A DNA stretch of 64,000 nt from Pseudomonas azadiae (GTDB taxonomy: Bacteria > Pseudomonadota > Gammaproteobacteria > Pseudomonadales > Pseudomonadaceae). This document shows positions 10,635-19,380 of this stretch, one piece after another (positions within the stretch are counted from its first letter, which is position 1; each line of letters opens with the position of its first letter). Below the pieces are notes generated by a model that saw only the letters and a program-made list of their open reading frames with translations, did not search any database and was not told where the DNA came from. The translations under genes and the position numbers were made by a program. The stretch spans positions 248,001-312,000 of the forward strand of contig NZ_JAHSTY010000002.1 of NCBI RefSeq assembly GCF_019145355.1. The letters are read 5' to 3'.

Positions 10635-11474
10635 TCAAGGGCTGTAGTAACCCACCGCCACCATGAAGTGCCCCGCCTTGCGCACATACGCATGCTTGTT
10701 CTCGACCTTGCCGGTCACCGGGTTTTTCCAACGGTATTTGTATTCCCCCTGGTCCTGCTCGGCCATCAGCTTGAGAATCGGCTCGCCCACCGGTTTGCCG
10801 TCGGGGTCCTTGATCTTGCGAAAGTCGGTATTGATCAGCCGCAGGGTGGTGCCATGGGCCACGTAGCGCTGGGTATCAAGGTCCACCACAAACACATAGA
10901 GATCATCCTGCAGGAAACCGCCCTGCAATGAATTGATGGCCTTGAGCGTGCCGGTTTCATCCTTGAGCAGCGCATTCACCGCCTTGTTGCGCAGGGCCCG
11001 CGCCTGTTCCGGCGTGGCCCGCGGCAAGTAGTAACCCACCGCCAGGATGCGTTCGCCCACACGCTGGTAGAACACGTGCTTGTGCTCGACCTTGCCGTCG
11101 TTCCAGTTCTGCCAGCGGTAGTCGGCCTGCTGGATGCCCTGGCCTTCCGGTACCTTGAGCGCATCCTTGAACGACTGACGCAGGTCCGGGCCCAGGACTT
11201 CGGACACATCGCGGCCGATCAGGGCGGAGGAGGGCCCGCCACTGGCCAGCAACACGCCTTTTGTGTCGACCACAAACACATAGCGGTCCTGGTCGATGAA
11301 TTCGCCCTGCCGGCTGAATGCCGCAAAGGCTTTGTCGCCGTTGCTCTGGTAATAAGCCAAGGCTTTTTCCAGCAGCGCCTTGGCGGCCTGGGCATCCTCA
11401 TCCTGTTCCGTTGCAGCGTGCACCTGGCCGAAACACAACAGCAGCAGCCAGGTGATGCAGAGCAGTCCCTTCAT
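10635..11474 (-). CDS. Exported protein with two tandem Cache domains
   Basis: 279 residues. The signal peptide is MKGLLCITWLLLLCFGQVHA (about 20 residues). Two similar halves of about 120 residues follow. Each runs ALLEKALAYY/AVNALLKDE, then DRYVFVVDTKG / DLYVFVVDLDT, then a Y(R/K)W(Q/K)N segment, then GK(V/E)E(H/N)KH, then a closing LAVGYYLP / MVAVGYYSP. This is the Cache sensor pattern. No output domain follows, so it is a free-standing small-molecule-binding protein, probably periplasmic. The start was chosen at the ATG preceded by GAGG; a longer frame has no signal peptide logic. It lies 50 bp after the PheC-like gene on the same strand, so a shared ligand or operon is possible. Confidence 0.8.
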   Translation of the reverse strand: MKGLLCITWLLLLCFGQVHAATEQDEDAQAAKALLEKALAYYQSNGDKAFAAFSRQGEFIDQDRYVFVVDTKGVLLASGGPSSALIGRDVSEVLGPDLRQSFKDALKVPEGQGIQQADYRWQNWNDGKVEHKHVFYQRVGERILAVGYYLPRATPEQARALRNKAVNALLKDETGTLKAINSLQGGFLQDDLYVFVVDLDTQRYVAHGTTLRLINTDFRKIKDPDGKPVGEPILKLMAEQDQGEYKYRWKNPVTGKVENKHAYVRKAGHFMVAVGYYSP

Positions 11475-11524
11475 GTTTCGTCCCTCATTATTGTTGGTGT
11501 GACCACAGCGTAGACGGCTGTGGC

Positions 11525-12298
11525 TCAAGGCGCCGCCAGCCACTGATTGACGATGCCGTCATACACCCCGGTGGCGACGCTCAGGTGCAGCCATTGGTCG
11601 ACATAGCTCTTCCACGCCACGTCATCACGGGGCAACAGGAAGGCTTTCTGGCTGTACTGCATGTGCCGTTCGGGGTTTACCGCGCACAGCCCGGGCTTCT
11701 GCTTCTGCTGGTAACGCGCTTCGCTGGCGTCGGTGATCATCACATCGGCCTTGCCCGCCAGCAGTTCATCGAAAATGGTGACATTGTCATGCAGGCGGAT
11801 TTGCGCCTGGCCCAGATGAGCGCGGGCGAACACTTCGTTGGTGCCGCCTGCGGGCTCGATCACCCGCACCTGGGGCTGGTTGATCTGCTCGACGGTCTGG
11901 TAGCGCTGCACATCGGTGCAGCGCACCAGCGGGATCTTGCCATCGACGCCCAGGGATTGGCTGAAGAAGGCTTTTTTCTGGCGTTCCAGCGACACCGAAA
12001 TCCCGCCCACGCCGATGTCGCAGCGCTGGGCAAGGAAGTCGGGCATCAGGGTTTTCCAGGTGGTGGGCACCCATTGGATTTTTGCGTTGAGGCTCTTGGC
12101 CAGGGACTCGGCCATGGCGATGTCGATGCCTTCATAGCGGCCATCGGCGCGCAGCGAGGTGTAAGGCTTGTAGTCGCCAGTGGTGCACACAGTCAGCGTG
12201 CCGCGTTGGAGCACCTCGTCAAGGCGCGACGGGGCGGGGTCGGCCAGGGCGGTGGTAGCCAGACTGGCCAATACACACAGAGCAAAAGCAGCTTTCAT
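11525..12298 (-). CDS. PheC-like periplasmic cyclohexadienyl dehydratase / solute-binding protein
   Basis: 257 residues. Signal peptide MKAAFALCVLASLATTALA, then RLDEVLQRGTLTVCTTGDYKPY, the classic opening of the solute-binding-protein fold. Much of the rest matches the style of Pseudomonas PheC (IDIAMAESLAKSL, GGISVSLERQKKAFFS, EPAGGTNEVFARA, MITDASEAR, YVDQWLHL). PheC enzymes dehydrate prephenate or arogenate in the periplasm, and are evolved from amino-acid-binding proteins. No ABC permease or ATPase is adjacent, which favours an enzyme over a transporter component. It may form an operon with the double-Cache gene. The longer frame up to 12544 lacks a signal peptide and overlaps the methyltransferase gene. 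Confidence 0.7.
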   Translation of the reverse strand: MKAAFALCVLASLATTALADPAPSRLDEVLQRGTLTVCTTGDYKPYTSLRADGRYEGIDIAMAESLAKSLNAKIQWVPTTWKTLMPDFLAQRCDIGVGGISVSLERQKKAFFSQSLGVDGKIPLVRCTDVQRYQTVEQINQPQVRVIEPAGGTNEVFARAHLGQAQIRLHDNVTIFDELLAGKADVMITDASEARYQQKQKPGLCAVNPERHMQYSQKAFLLPRDDVAWKSYVDQWLHLSVATGVYDGIVNQWLAAP

Positions 12299-12426
12299 GC
12301 GGTCGAGTCCTCGGGGCAGGGGTGGGCAGTCATTATTTTCAGCAGGCTTCAACCTTTTTTTCACGTTGCCCTGTTTAAGCTGCGGGTCAAGGTCGTTCAC
12401 TACTGTTCCACTTACATGAGCCCGCG

Positions 12427-13026
12427 ATGTTGACACAACCTCCGTCCTCCATCGAGATCGAATACGCCGAACGCTGCGGCCGGGAACATGCCCGGGCCTG
12501 CGGCGATACGCGCCCGCCCGGGCTGCGGCGGCGCCTGGCGTCATGGCGCGACGAGTGGCTGGTGCGCCAGGCGCTAAAAGTTGCCGGCGAGCCTGGGCTG
12601 GTGCTGGACCTGGCGTGCGGCTCCGGGCGCTTCTGGCCGGTGTTGGCCGAGCACGTCAACCGGGTAATCCTGGCGTCGGATAATTCCCAGGACATGCTCG
12701 ATCATGCCCGCAGCCATCATCCGGCGTCGCTGCTCAAGCGGGTCAAGACGTTCCAGGGCTCGGCGTTTACCATCGGCTTGTCAGCGAACGCGGTGGATTG
12801 CATTTTCTGCCTGGAATTGTTTCGCCATGTGCCCAGCAGCGAAGGGCGCCTGGCGTTATTGCGCGAGTTTCACCGGGTCAGCCGCGACACCGTGATTGTC
12901 TCCGTCAACTCGCGAACCGCCGTAGAGGACGAGTTTCGCCTGGCCGGTTTCAAGGTCCTGAATCACCAGGAGTTCATGCCGGGCTCAAACCTGTGGCGGG
13001 TCTACGTGCTGCGTAAGAGAGGATAA
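12427..13026 (+). CDS. Class I SAM-dependent methyltransferase
   Basis: 199 residues. SAM-binding motif I is GLVLDLACGSGRFWPVL (about residues 57–73). An acidic second strand follows with ILASDNSQDML (about 80–90), and a motif IV-like AVDCIFCLELFRHV (about 122–135). The substrate cannot be told from sequence. It is encoded divergently from the PheC-like gene and 122 bp upstream of rnd on the same strand. Confidence 0.82.
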   Translation: MLTQPPSSIEIEYAERCGREHARACGDTRPPGLRRRLASWRDEWLVRQALKVAGEPGLVLDLACGSGRFWPVLAEHVNRVILASDNSQDMLDHARSHHPASLLKRVKTFQGSAFTIGLSANAVDCIFCLELFRHVPSSEGRLALLREFHRVSRDTVIVSVNSRTAVEDEFRLAGFKVLNHQEFMPGSNLWRVYVLRKRG

Positions 13027-13148
13027 GCCCCGCCTGTCGGACTATTCTTCAATGTCTGTCTGAGTTTTCATGGTCGCCTGTGCACTGCGGATGCTCGCAA
13101 GCCCCTTTCGCGATATATACTGCGCGCCATTCTTCAAGGGAGAGCCGT

Positions 13149-14282
13149 GTGGCCATCGATATTCACTGGATCTGCGACAACGATAGCCTCGGCCAGCATT
13201 GCGCCGAATGGCAGCAGTTGCCATTCGTCGCCCTCGACACCGAATTCATGCGGGTCGACACCTTTTATCCCATTGCCGGGCTGATCCAGATCGGTGATGG
13301 CCAACGCGCTTACCTGATCGATCCCCTGACCATCGACAACTGGCAACCCTTGGCCGCCTTGCTGGAGAACCCGGCGGTGATCAAGGTGGTGCATGCGTGC
13401 AGCGAAGACCTGGAAGTGTTGCTGCGCCTGACCGGCAGCCTGCCGGCGCCGCTGTTCGACACCCAACTGGCTGCGGCTTACTTGAACCTCGGTTTCTCCA
13501 TGGGCTATTCGCGGCTGGTGCAAGCCGTGCTGGATATCGAGTTGCCCAAGGGTGAGACCCGTTCGGACTGGTTGCAGCGGCCATTGTCCGACACGCAGAT
13601 CAGCTACGCCGCGGAAGACGCGGTGCACCTGGCCGAGGTCTACATCCGCCTGCGTCCGCGATTGTCTGACGACAAGTACGCCTGGGTGCTGGAAGACGGC
13701 GCCGAGTTGGTCGCCAACCTGCGTCGCGAAGTCGACCCGAACGAGGTGTACCGCGACGCCAAGCTGGCGTGGAAACTCTCCCGCGCCCAGCTCGCCGTGC
13801 TGCGTGAACTGTGCGCCTGGCGCGAGCAGCAGGCCCGTGCCCGTGACCTGCCGCGCAACCGCATCATTCGCGAACACGCGTTGTGGCCCCTGGCCAAATC
13901 TCAGCCGGATAACCTCGCCGCCCTGGGCAAGATTGAAGACATGCACCCACGCACCGTACGCCAGGACGGCCAGTTCCTGCTGGACCTGATCAAGCGTGCC
14001 GGCAGCGCGCCCATGGACCAATGGCCACCGGCCGTTGCCGAGCCGTTGCCGGTGGAAGCCGCCGCCTTGATCAAGCAATTGCGTGCCCTGGGCCAAACGT
14101 TCGCCGAGCGTCTGGACATGGCGCCGGAACTGATGCTGCGCAAGAAAACCCTCGAAGCCCTGGTCAAAAGTGGCTACCCCGATGGGCCTTATAAATTGCC
14201 AGACTCGTTGCGTGGCTGGCGCCGCGAGCTGATGGGCCAGGCGCTGCTAGACAGCCTGGCCTGCGCCGGAGAACAGCCTTGA
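13149..14282 (+). CDS. rnd: Ribonuclease D
   Basis: 377 residues from a GTG preceded by AAGGGAG. This is a DEDDy 3'-5' exonuclease: Asp30 and Glu32 in [10 protein letters not shown], an Asp near residue 88 in [11 protein letters not shown], and the last Tyr/Asp pair near 153–157 in [14 protein letters not shown]. The C-terminal HRDC domain spans about residues 210–290 ([23 protein letters not shown]). RNase D trims the 3' ends of tRNA precursors and other stable RNAs. It overlaps ycgL by 4 bases. Confidence 0.95.
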   Translation: MAIDIHWICDNDSLGQHCAEWQQLPFVALDTEFMRVDTFYPIAGLIQIGDGQRAYLIDPLTIDNWQPLAALLENPAVIKVVHACSEDLEVLLRLTGSLPAPLFDTQLAAAYLNLGFSMGYSRLVQAVLDIELPKGETRSDWLQRPLSDTQISYAAEDAVHLAEVYIRLRPRLSDDKYAWVLEDGAELVANLRREVDPNEVYRDAKLAWKLSRAQLAVLRELCAWREQQARARDLPRNRIIREHALWPLAKSQPDNLAALGKIEDMHPRTVRQDGQFLLDLIKRAGSAPMDQWPPAVAEPLPVEAAALIKQLRALGQTFAERLDMAPELMLRKKTLEALVKSGYPDGPYKLPDSLRGWRRELMGQALLDSLACAGEQP

Positions 14283-14572
14283 AACGTATTTGCTCCATCT
14301 ACCGCAGCTTGAAAAAAGACGGCATGTACCTCTATGTGCTCAAAAGTGATGCCCTGGAGCGCGTGCCGGAACCGTTGATGGCCGCCTTCGGCAAGCCACA
14401 CCACGCATTCGATATGGTGTTGACGCCTGCGCGCAAGCTGTCGCGCGAAGACATTGCCGTGGTCCTGGAAAACCTCGACAAACAGGGTTACCACCTGCAA
14501 ATGCCGCCGGCCGAAGACGAGTACATCGAACACCTGCCCGAAGAGCTGCTGCGTCGCAACGACCCGATGTGA
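14279..14572 (+). CDS. ycgL: YcgL domain protein
   Basis: 97 residues, a compact alpha/beta protein of the UPF0745/YcgL family ([20 protein letters not shown], then a conserved [10 protein letters not shown] segment and GYHLQMPP). Function is unknown. The start codon is TTG, and the sequence TTGA contains both this start and the stop of rnd, so translation is probably coupled to RNase D. The rnd–ycgL pairing is a conserved arrangement in gamma-proteobacteria and suggests an RNA-related job. Confidence 0.9.
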   Translation: MKRICSIYRSLKKDGMYLYVLKSDALERVPEPLMAAFGKPHHAFDMVLTPARKLSREDIAVVLENLDKQGYHLQMPPAEDEYIEHLPEELLRRNDPM

Positions 14573-14679
14573 TCGCTGGGTGCCTCATGCGCGGCACCGT
14601 TATCAATGAAATCGTACACGTGGGCGGTGGCCGTAAGGATGCGGGCGGCCGTCTGCACTGTTTTTGAAAGGTTTGAACC

Positions 14680-15612
14680 ATGCGTGTTCTGATTGCTGAA
14701 CAGGATCACCCGCTCTACGCCCAATTGCTGGGCGAAGCTGCACCGGACCTGGAGGTGCTGACCAGCGGCGATTCGGCCGAGCTGTCGCGCCTGGCCGCCG
14801 ATTGTCCGGTATGGCTGGGCCAGCCGGACCTGCTCGCAACGCTGTTGCGCCAGGGCCATCACCCGCAATGGCTGCAGTCGACCTGGGCCGGCATCACCCC
14901 GTTGCTGGCCGAAGGCCTGCCCCGCGACTATCGCCTGACCCGCGCGGTCGGCATCTATGGCCAGGTCATGGCTGAATTTGTCCTCACCTACATGCTCGGC
15001 CACGAGCGCGAAGTCTTGGCGCGTCTGGTCAGCCAGGTCGAGCGCAAATGGGACAGCCGCACCGGCCAGAGCCTGGCGGGGCGCAAGGTATTGATCGTCG
15101 GCACCGGCGATATCGGCCAGAGTGTCGCCCAATTCCTGGTGCCGTTTGGCGTCAAGCTGTACGGCATCGCCAGCCAGGCCCGCGAGCAGGCGCCGTTTAT
15201 CGAAGTCGCCGGGCTCGATCAGTTTGGCCGGCTGGTGGGAGAGGTTGATTATGTAATCAACCTGCTGCCCAACACACCCGACACCCATGATCTGTACGAC
15301 GCCGCACTGTTCAAGCAATTCAAGCCGACCGGGTTGTTTATCAACGTCGGGCGCGGCGTGGCGGTGGTGGATGCCGATCTGGTTGAAGCCCTGAAAGAGG
15401 GGCACCTGGCCGGCGCGGTGATCGACGTGTGCCGCCAGGAACCATTGCCGCAACGTCATCCCTTTTGGACCGCCTGGGGCCTGCTCTTGACCGGTCACAG
15501 CTCGGCGCCGACTTCGCCTGAGTTGATGGTGGAGTTGTTTGTGCACAACGTGCGTGCGTACCAGGCCGGGCAAGCATTGCGCGGGGAAGTGGATTTCGAG
15601 CGCGGTTACTGA
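14680..15612 (+). CDS. D-2-hydroxyacid dehydrogenase (GhrA-like)
   Basis: 310 residues. The NAD(P)-binding Rossmann motif is VLIVGTGDIGQSVAQFL (about residues 136–152). Catalytic residues are in the usual order: Arg in INVGRGVAVVD, Glu in DVCRQEPLP, and His in LLTGHSSAP. This matches the glyoxylate/hydroxypyruvate reductase GhrA subgroup, which reduces short 2-oxo acids. It lies 107 bp after ycgL and is probably transcribed from its own signal. A good ribosome site (AAAGG) precedes the ATG. Confidence 0.88.
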   Translation: MRVLIAEQDHPLYAQLLGEAAPDLEVLTSGDSAELSRLAADCPVWLGQPDLLATLLRQGHHPQWLQSTWAGITPLLAEGLPRDYRLTRAVGIYGQVMAEFVLTYMLGHEREVLARLVSQVERKWDSRTGQSLAGRKVLIVGTGDIGQSVAQFLVPFGVKLYGIASQAREQAPFIEVAGLDQFGRLVGEVDYVINLLPNTPDTHDLYDAALFKQFKPTGLFINVGRGVAVVDADLVEALKEGHLAGAVIDVCRQEPLPQRHPFWTAWGLLLTGHSSAPTSPELMVELFVHNVRAYQAGQALRGEVDFERGY

Positions 15613-15631
15613 CACGACGCGGAACAAAAAA

Positions 15632-15720
15632 TGTGGGAGCGGGCTTACCCGCGAATGCAGTGGATCAGTCAGCACATCCGTGACGGTCACACCGCATTCG
15701 CGAGCAAACCCGCTCCCGCA
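15632..15720. repeat. REP doublet (TGTGGGAGCGGG type)
   Basis: TGTGGGAGCGGGCTTACCCGCGAATGC faces the inverted copy GCATTCGCGAGCAAACCCGCTCCC-GCA, separated by about 35 bases. It lies between two convergent genes. Confidence 0.88.
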
Positions 15721-15737
15721 TTGGTTTTGCGCAAGGT

Positions 15738-16322
15738 TTAAAGGCTGAAATCACCTTCGCACACCAGTTCGCTCAACGGCTTGCGCGGGCTCGGCATTTC
15801 ACGGCCTTGCAGGTACTCGGGCAGGGTCGACTTGTCGCCCAGCTTGCCGATCGCCACGGCGGCATGCAGCGCATAACCTTGCGGGATGTTCAGCGTTTTG
15901 CGTGTCAGTTCCTGATCGAAGCCGGCCATGCCATGGGTGTGCCAGCCGCTGAGGCTGGCCTGCAGCGCCAGGTGGCCCCAGGCCGAGCCGGTGTCGAAGG
16001 TGTGCCACAGCGCCGGGGTTTCTTCGGTGGCGCCAGGGGCGACGAAATCGGTCTTGGAGGCGATGATCACCAGGGCGGACGCATGCTGCGCCCAGCCACG
16101 GTTGAATTCATTGAGCAGGCCCAGGTAGCGTTCCCAGTCCGGTGTGTCACGGCGCGCATAGAGAAAACGCCAGGGCTGCGAGTTGTACGCCGAAGGCGCC
16201 CAGCGCGCGGCTTCGAAGAAGCTCAGCAGGGTGTCCTTGGAAATGCGCTCGCCGGTGAAGGCGCGAGGCGACCAGCGGTCGGTGAACTGCGGATGGATCG
16301 GATAGTCGGCAACACGTGTCAT
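15738..16322 (-). CDS. Nitroreductase-family FMN oxidoreductase
   Basis: 194 residues. RWSPRAFTGERIS near the N-terminus and APSAYNSQPWRFLYARR (about residues 42–58) are the FMN-binding signatures of the nitroreductase superfamily. A glycine-rich HAAVAIGKLGDK segment near the C-terminus completes the site. The ATG at 16322 is preceded by AGGA; the frame reads further upstream but would overlap the ycgN leader. It probably reduces quinones, nitro compounds or enoates with NAD(P)H. The physiological substrate is unknown. Confidence 0.88.
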   Translation of the reverse strand: MTRVADYPIHPQFTDRWSPRAFTGERISKDTLLSFFEAARWAPSAYNSQPWRFLYARRDTPDWERYLGLLNEFNRGWAQHASALVIIASKTDFVAPGATEETPALWHTFDTGSAWGHLALQASLSGWHTHGMAGFDQELTRKTLNIPQGYALHAAVAIGKLGDKSTLPEYLQGREMPSPRKPLSELVCEGDFSL

Positions 16323-16475
16323 GAGCGGTTCCTGATGGTCAATACGGCGTCCAAAGCTACTGCGCGGCCACCGGACTGACAAGTGCGGCAGCACCGCCAG
16401 TCGCAAGCACTTGGCCCCAGGGGCCGTGGGCACTAGACTGGCGGCCTTTTCACCTACCGATACTGATGCAGAGCC

Positions 16476-16925
16476 ATGGCCGCCAAAGTCGAACCTTTCT
16501 GGATACGCAAAACCCTTGAACACCTCGACCAGGAGGAGTGGGAGTCGTTGTGCGACGGCTGTGGCCTGTGCTGCCTGCAAAAGCTTGAGGATGAAGATGA
16601 CAACAGCGTCTATTACACGCGCATCGCCTGCAAACTGCTGGACCTGAAGACCTGCCAGTGCACCGACTATCCCAACCGGCGCGCATCCGTGCCCGATTGC
16701 ATCCAGCTCACGCCGGGCCAGGCCGACCAGTTCAAATGGCTGCCGCCGACCTGCGGCTATCGCCTGGTCAGTGAACGCAAGGATTTGCCGCTGTGGCATC
16801 ACCTGGTCTGCGGCGACCGCGATGCAGTGCACCACGAACGCATTTCCCAGTCCGGACGCATGCTCAGCGAAGGCAGCGTGCCGGAGGACGACTGGGAGGA
16901 TTACCTGATTTTTCGCGCGGGCTAG
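16476..16925 (+). CDS. ycgN: YcgN-family cysteine-cluster protein (UPF0260)
   Basis: 149 residues. A conserved cysteine cluster sits near residues 26–33 (CDGCGLCC), followed by [17 protein letters not shown] and a further DC and CGY. The spacing is that of the UPF0260/zinc- or iron-sulfur-binding CxxCxxCC family. The function is not established. It stands alone between a divergent nitroreductase and a REP doublet. Confidence 0.9.
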   Translation: MAAKVEPFWIRKTLEHLDQEEWESLCDGCGLCCLQKLEDEDDNSVYYTRIACKLLDLKTCQCTDYPNRRASVPDCIQLTPGQADQFKWLPPTCGYRLVSERKDLPLWHHLVCGDRDAVHHERISQSGRMLSEGSVPEDDWEDYLIFRAG

Positions 16926-17006
16926 ACAAGGAGAGTGTAGGAAGAGGACGCCGGGCCAATGTCAGTCATTTAAATGAACGCAATGCTTAAAGTAACGAAG
17001 ACCAAA

Positions 17007-17096
17007 TGTGGGAGCGGGCTTGCTCGCGAATACGGTGTGTCAGCCAATACATGTGCAATCTGAACCACCGCATTCGCGAGCAAGCCCGCCCCCACA
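17007..17096. repeat. REP doublet (TGTGGGAGCGGG type)
   Basis: TGTGGGAGCGGGCTTGCTCGCGAA is followed, after about 40 bases, by the inverted TTCGCGAGCAAGCCCGCCCCCACA. It sits between convergent ycgN and the DUF2892-like gene. Confidence 0.9.
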
Positions 17097-17126
17097 TTTA
17101 GAACTTCAACACAGGAGAGATCACCG

Positions 17127-17477
17127 TCAGTCAGTGGTTTTTACGACGTTCTCAGCCGCCACTTCCGCCTGGGTCTTCAGGTTCCTCAGCTCATCCCCGG
17201 CGCGCTCGATCTTCGCGCGCACGCTGTTCATTTCCTGGCGGCCGTGTTCCAGCTTGTCTTTGAGCGAGCAGTGCCCGGTGAAACCACGGGCCAACGCCAT
17301 GCCGCCGATTGCCACCTGGACCAAACCGAAAATCCCACCACGGCGCAGGCCTTTGCCCACCATTATCGCGCCGCCGGCCACCGAGCCGAAGCGTTCCCAG
17401 CCGTGCACGTTTTGCGTGGGCTGGGTCTGGAATGGGGTGTGTTCGATGATAGGGCGCATGGTTTTGCTGTCGCTCAT
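17127..17477 (-). CDS. Small inner-membrane protein, DUF2892/YgaP-like
   Basis: 116 residues. After NVHGWERFGSVAGGAIMVGKG there is a glycine-rich hydrophobic pair of segments (GGIFGLVQVAIGGMALARGFTGHC, about residues 50–73). This is the pattern of the YgaP-like transmembrane domain. The last 40 residues are charged and probably a helix (LKDKLEHGRQEMNSVRAKIERAGDEL). The start was chosen at the ATG preceded by GGAG. Function is unknown. It is encoded 68 bp after the RNA methyltransferase on the same strand. Confidence 0.72.
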   Translation of the reverse strand: MSDSKTMRPIIEHTPFQTQPTQNVHGWERFGSVAGGAIMVGKGLRRGGIFGLVQVAIGGMALARGFTGHCSLKDKLEHGRQEMNSVRAKIERAGDELRNLKTQAEVAAENVVKTTD

Positions 17478-17545
17478 GATCTGTCTCCAACAAGGGCTAG
17501 TGATAATAGGCTGACTGTCCGCAGGTGTCGGATGTTCCGAAAATA

Positions 17546-18013
17546 TCAGTACTTGGGACCCGAACGGGTGTTGTTGCCTTTGGCCAGGCGGTCGTAGAGC
17601 ACCACGTTGACGGTGGCCGCGAGGTTCATGCAGCCGGTCGTCGGGATGTAGACCACGTCTTCGCACCAGTCGCGGATCTCTTTATCGAGGGAGCCGTCTT
17701 CCGGGCCGAAAATGTACAGGGCACGGTCGGGGTGGGTGTATTCAGGCAGGGGACGGGCGCCTTCCACCAGTTCCACCGCAACGGGAATGCAGCCCAGGGG
17801 CAGGATTTTCTTCAGGTCATCGATGCCGATCAGCGGAATGTCGTGATGGACCTTCTTGGTGTCGGTGATGAAGTCCCGGGCGCGCTCGTAACGCACGCCG
17901 GTGTAGAACACCGAGGCCACGCCGTAGCAGCCGGCGGCACGCATGACCGAACCGACGTTTTCGGGGGATTTGGGGTTATACAGACCGATGCAGCTGTAGC
18001 GTTTATTGCCCAC
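17546..18013 (-). CDS. SpoU/TrmH-family RNA 2'-O-methyltransferase
   Basis: About 155 residues from a GTG (VGNKRYSCIGLYNPKSPENVGS). The SpoU fold is shown by NPKSPENVGSVMRAAGCYG (motif 1), YIFGPEDGSLD (motif 2) and IPTTGCMNLAATVNVVLYDRL (motif 3), which build the SAM-binding trefoil knot. The target is probably a ribose in tRNA or rRNA. The frame continues upstream to 18166 through a REP doublet, which is not coding. No good ribosome site precedes the GTG, so the exact start is open. Confidence 0.85.
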   Translation of the reverse strand: MGNKRYSCIGLYNPKSPENVGSVMRAAGCYGVASVFYTGVRYERARDFITDTKKVHHDIPLIGIDDLKKILPLGCIPVAVELVEGARPLPEYTHPDRALYIFGPEDGSLDKEIRDWCEDVVYIPTTGCMNLAATVNVVLYDRLAKGNNTRSGPKY

Positions 18014-18075
18014 GGGGAAGGGTGCCTTGGCGAAAAAAACGCAATTATACGGCCTTGAGGAATGTAGTGTTTGGG

Positions 18076-18163
18076 CTATCGCTATCGCGGGCAAGCCCGG
18101 CTCCCACATTTTTGAGTGTGTGAATACAGTCAAATGTGGGAGCTGGCTTGCCTGCGATAGCGG
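18076..18163. repeat. Outward-facing REP pair
   Basis: Here the order is reversed: GCTATCGCGGGCAAGCCCGGCTCCCACA comes first, then TGTGGGAGCTGGCTTGCC, so the TGTGGGAG heads face each other across about 30 bases containing GAATACAGTC. Similar outward pairs with the same spacer motif occur at 27887 and 60525. Confidence 0.88.
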
Positions 18164-18184
18164 CATGACTGCCAGCGAAGAGCG

Positions 18185-18556
18185 TCAGTCCTTCTTCATC
18201 AACCCCGCCAACGCCGCAAACGGATTGTGCGTCGCCTTGGCAATCGTCGGGCTGCTGGTGGAGCCTTCGCCGAAATACTGCTGGTCGGTGTAGCGCGAGT
18301 GTTCGTTGTCATGGCAATACAGGCACAGCAACTCCCAGTTGGAGCCGTCCTGGGGGTTGTCGTCATGATTGTGGTTGCGGTGGTGCACGGTCAGTTCGCT
18401 CAGGCGTTTGCCGGCGAATTCACGGGCGCAACGGCCGCACACGTGGGGGTACATTTTCAAGGCTTTGTCGCGGTAGCCCATTTCACGGTCGCGCTGGGCA
18501 TCGGCGAGGATGCGATCCAGCTTGGCGGTGTGGGAGGGCGGGTTGGTTGAGCTCAT
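18185..18556 (-). CDS. yajD: YajD-type HNH nuclease-family protein
   Basis: About 123 residues. The HNH core reads CGRCAREFAGKRLSELTVHH, then NPQDGSNWELLCLYCHDNEHSR. It has two CxxC zinc-holding pairs, an HH and the final His. Members are small HNH proteins of unknown biological target. Two ATGs lie side by side; the second (18556) has the better distance from AGGAG. It is followed by a REP pair. Confidence 0.88.
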   Translation of the reverse strand: MSSTNPPSHTAKLDRILADAQRDREMGYRDKALKMYPHVCGRCAREFAGKRLSELTVHHRNHNHDDNPQDGSNWELLCLYCHDNEHSRYTDQQYFGEGSTSSPTIAKATHNPFAALAGLMKKD

Positions 18557-18615
18557 CATGGCTCCTATATTTTGGTGGTCACGGACAGGCTTGATTCTAG
18601 CCGTTCACGGCGCAA

Positions 18616-19302
18616 TTAGCCCTTGAGCTTTTCGGCAATCCAGATGGTGTGCCGGGTGCCCTTGTTGCCATGGGCAAATACCTGCACTTCCTCGGCCTTG
18701 AAACCGGCCTTGCGCAGTTTGTCGCTGAACAGCCTGTCGGCGCTGGCCGACCACACCGCCAGCACACCTTTGGGGCGCAGGGCCTTGGCGCACGCGGCCA
18801 GGCCACCGGCGGAGTAAAGCCAGCTGTTGGCCTTTTGCGTGAGGCCTTCGGGGCCGTTGTCCACATCCAGCATAATCGCGTCAAAACCCTGGGGCTCGGC
18901 TTGCAGCACCTTGGCCACATCTTCCAGGCGGATCACGGTGCGCGGGTCCAGCAGCGGGCGGCCGGACTTTTCGCCGAGTGGCCCACGGTTCCATTCCACA
19001 ACGCCCGGTACCAGTTCCGCGACCACCACTTCAGCGGTCTTGCCCAGGTGCTTGAGCGCCGACGCCAGGGTAAACCCCATGCCCAAACCACCGATCAGCA
19101 CCCGTGAGTCCGGGCGTCCGGCGACTTTGCGGCAGGGAATTTGCGCCAGCGCATCTTCGGAACCGTGCATGCGTGTGTTCATCAACTGGCCGCCGTCACC
19201 GCCCTGGATCTTGATGACAAAATCTTCACCGTACTCGAACAGGCACAAGGCACCGCCGTTGTCGGGGATCGGGGTGGTGTCGAGCAGAACGAAACGTTTC
19301 AT
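18616..19302 (-). CDS. Spermidine-synthase-like SAM-fold protein
   Basis: 228 residues. The Rossmann SAM/dcSAM-binding region is SRVLIGGLGMGFTLASAL (about residues 63–80), followed by VVVAELVPGVVEWNRG and DAIMLDVDNGPEG. This is the spermidine/spermine-synthase-like arrangement, but without the full N-terminal polyamine-synthase domain. It is likely a methyltransferase- or aminopropyltransferase-fold enzyme of unknown substrate. The ATG at 19302 follows a GAG-containing ribosome site. The next gene on the strand (yajD) begins 60 bp on, so an operon is possible. Confidence 0.75.
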   Translation of the reverse strand: MKRFVLLDTTPIPDNGGALCLFEYGEDFVIKIQGGDGGQLMNTRMHGSEDALAQIPCRKVAGRPDSRVLIGGLGMGFTLASALKHLGKTAEVVVAELVPGVVEWNRGPLGEKSGRPLLDPRTVIRLEDVAKVLQAEPQGFDAIMLDVDNGPEGLTQKANSWLYSAGGLAACAKALRPKGVLAVWSASADRLFSDKLRKAGFKAEEVQVFAHGNKGTRHTIWIAEKLKG

Positions 19303-19380
19303 GGAAATCTCATTGGGAAGGGCATTCTTGCGCGGTTGGGAGTAGCCTTGGGGCATTCCGGTCAGGCCATGGAGCCATCG

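Noticed and set aside
18014..18166. N-terminal extension of the SpoU methyltransferase
   Set aside because: The extra residues (MPLSQASQLPHLTV...) are translated REP sequence.
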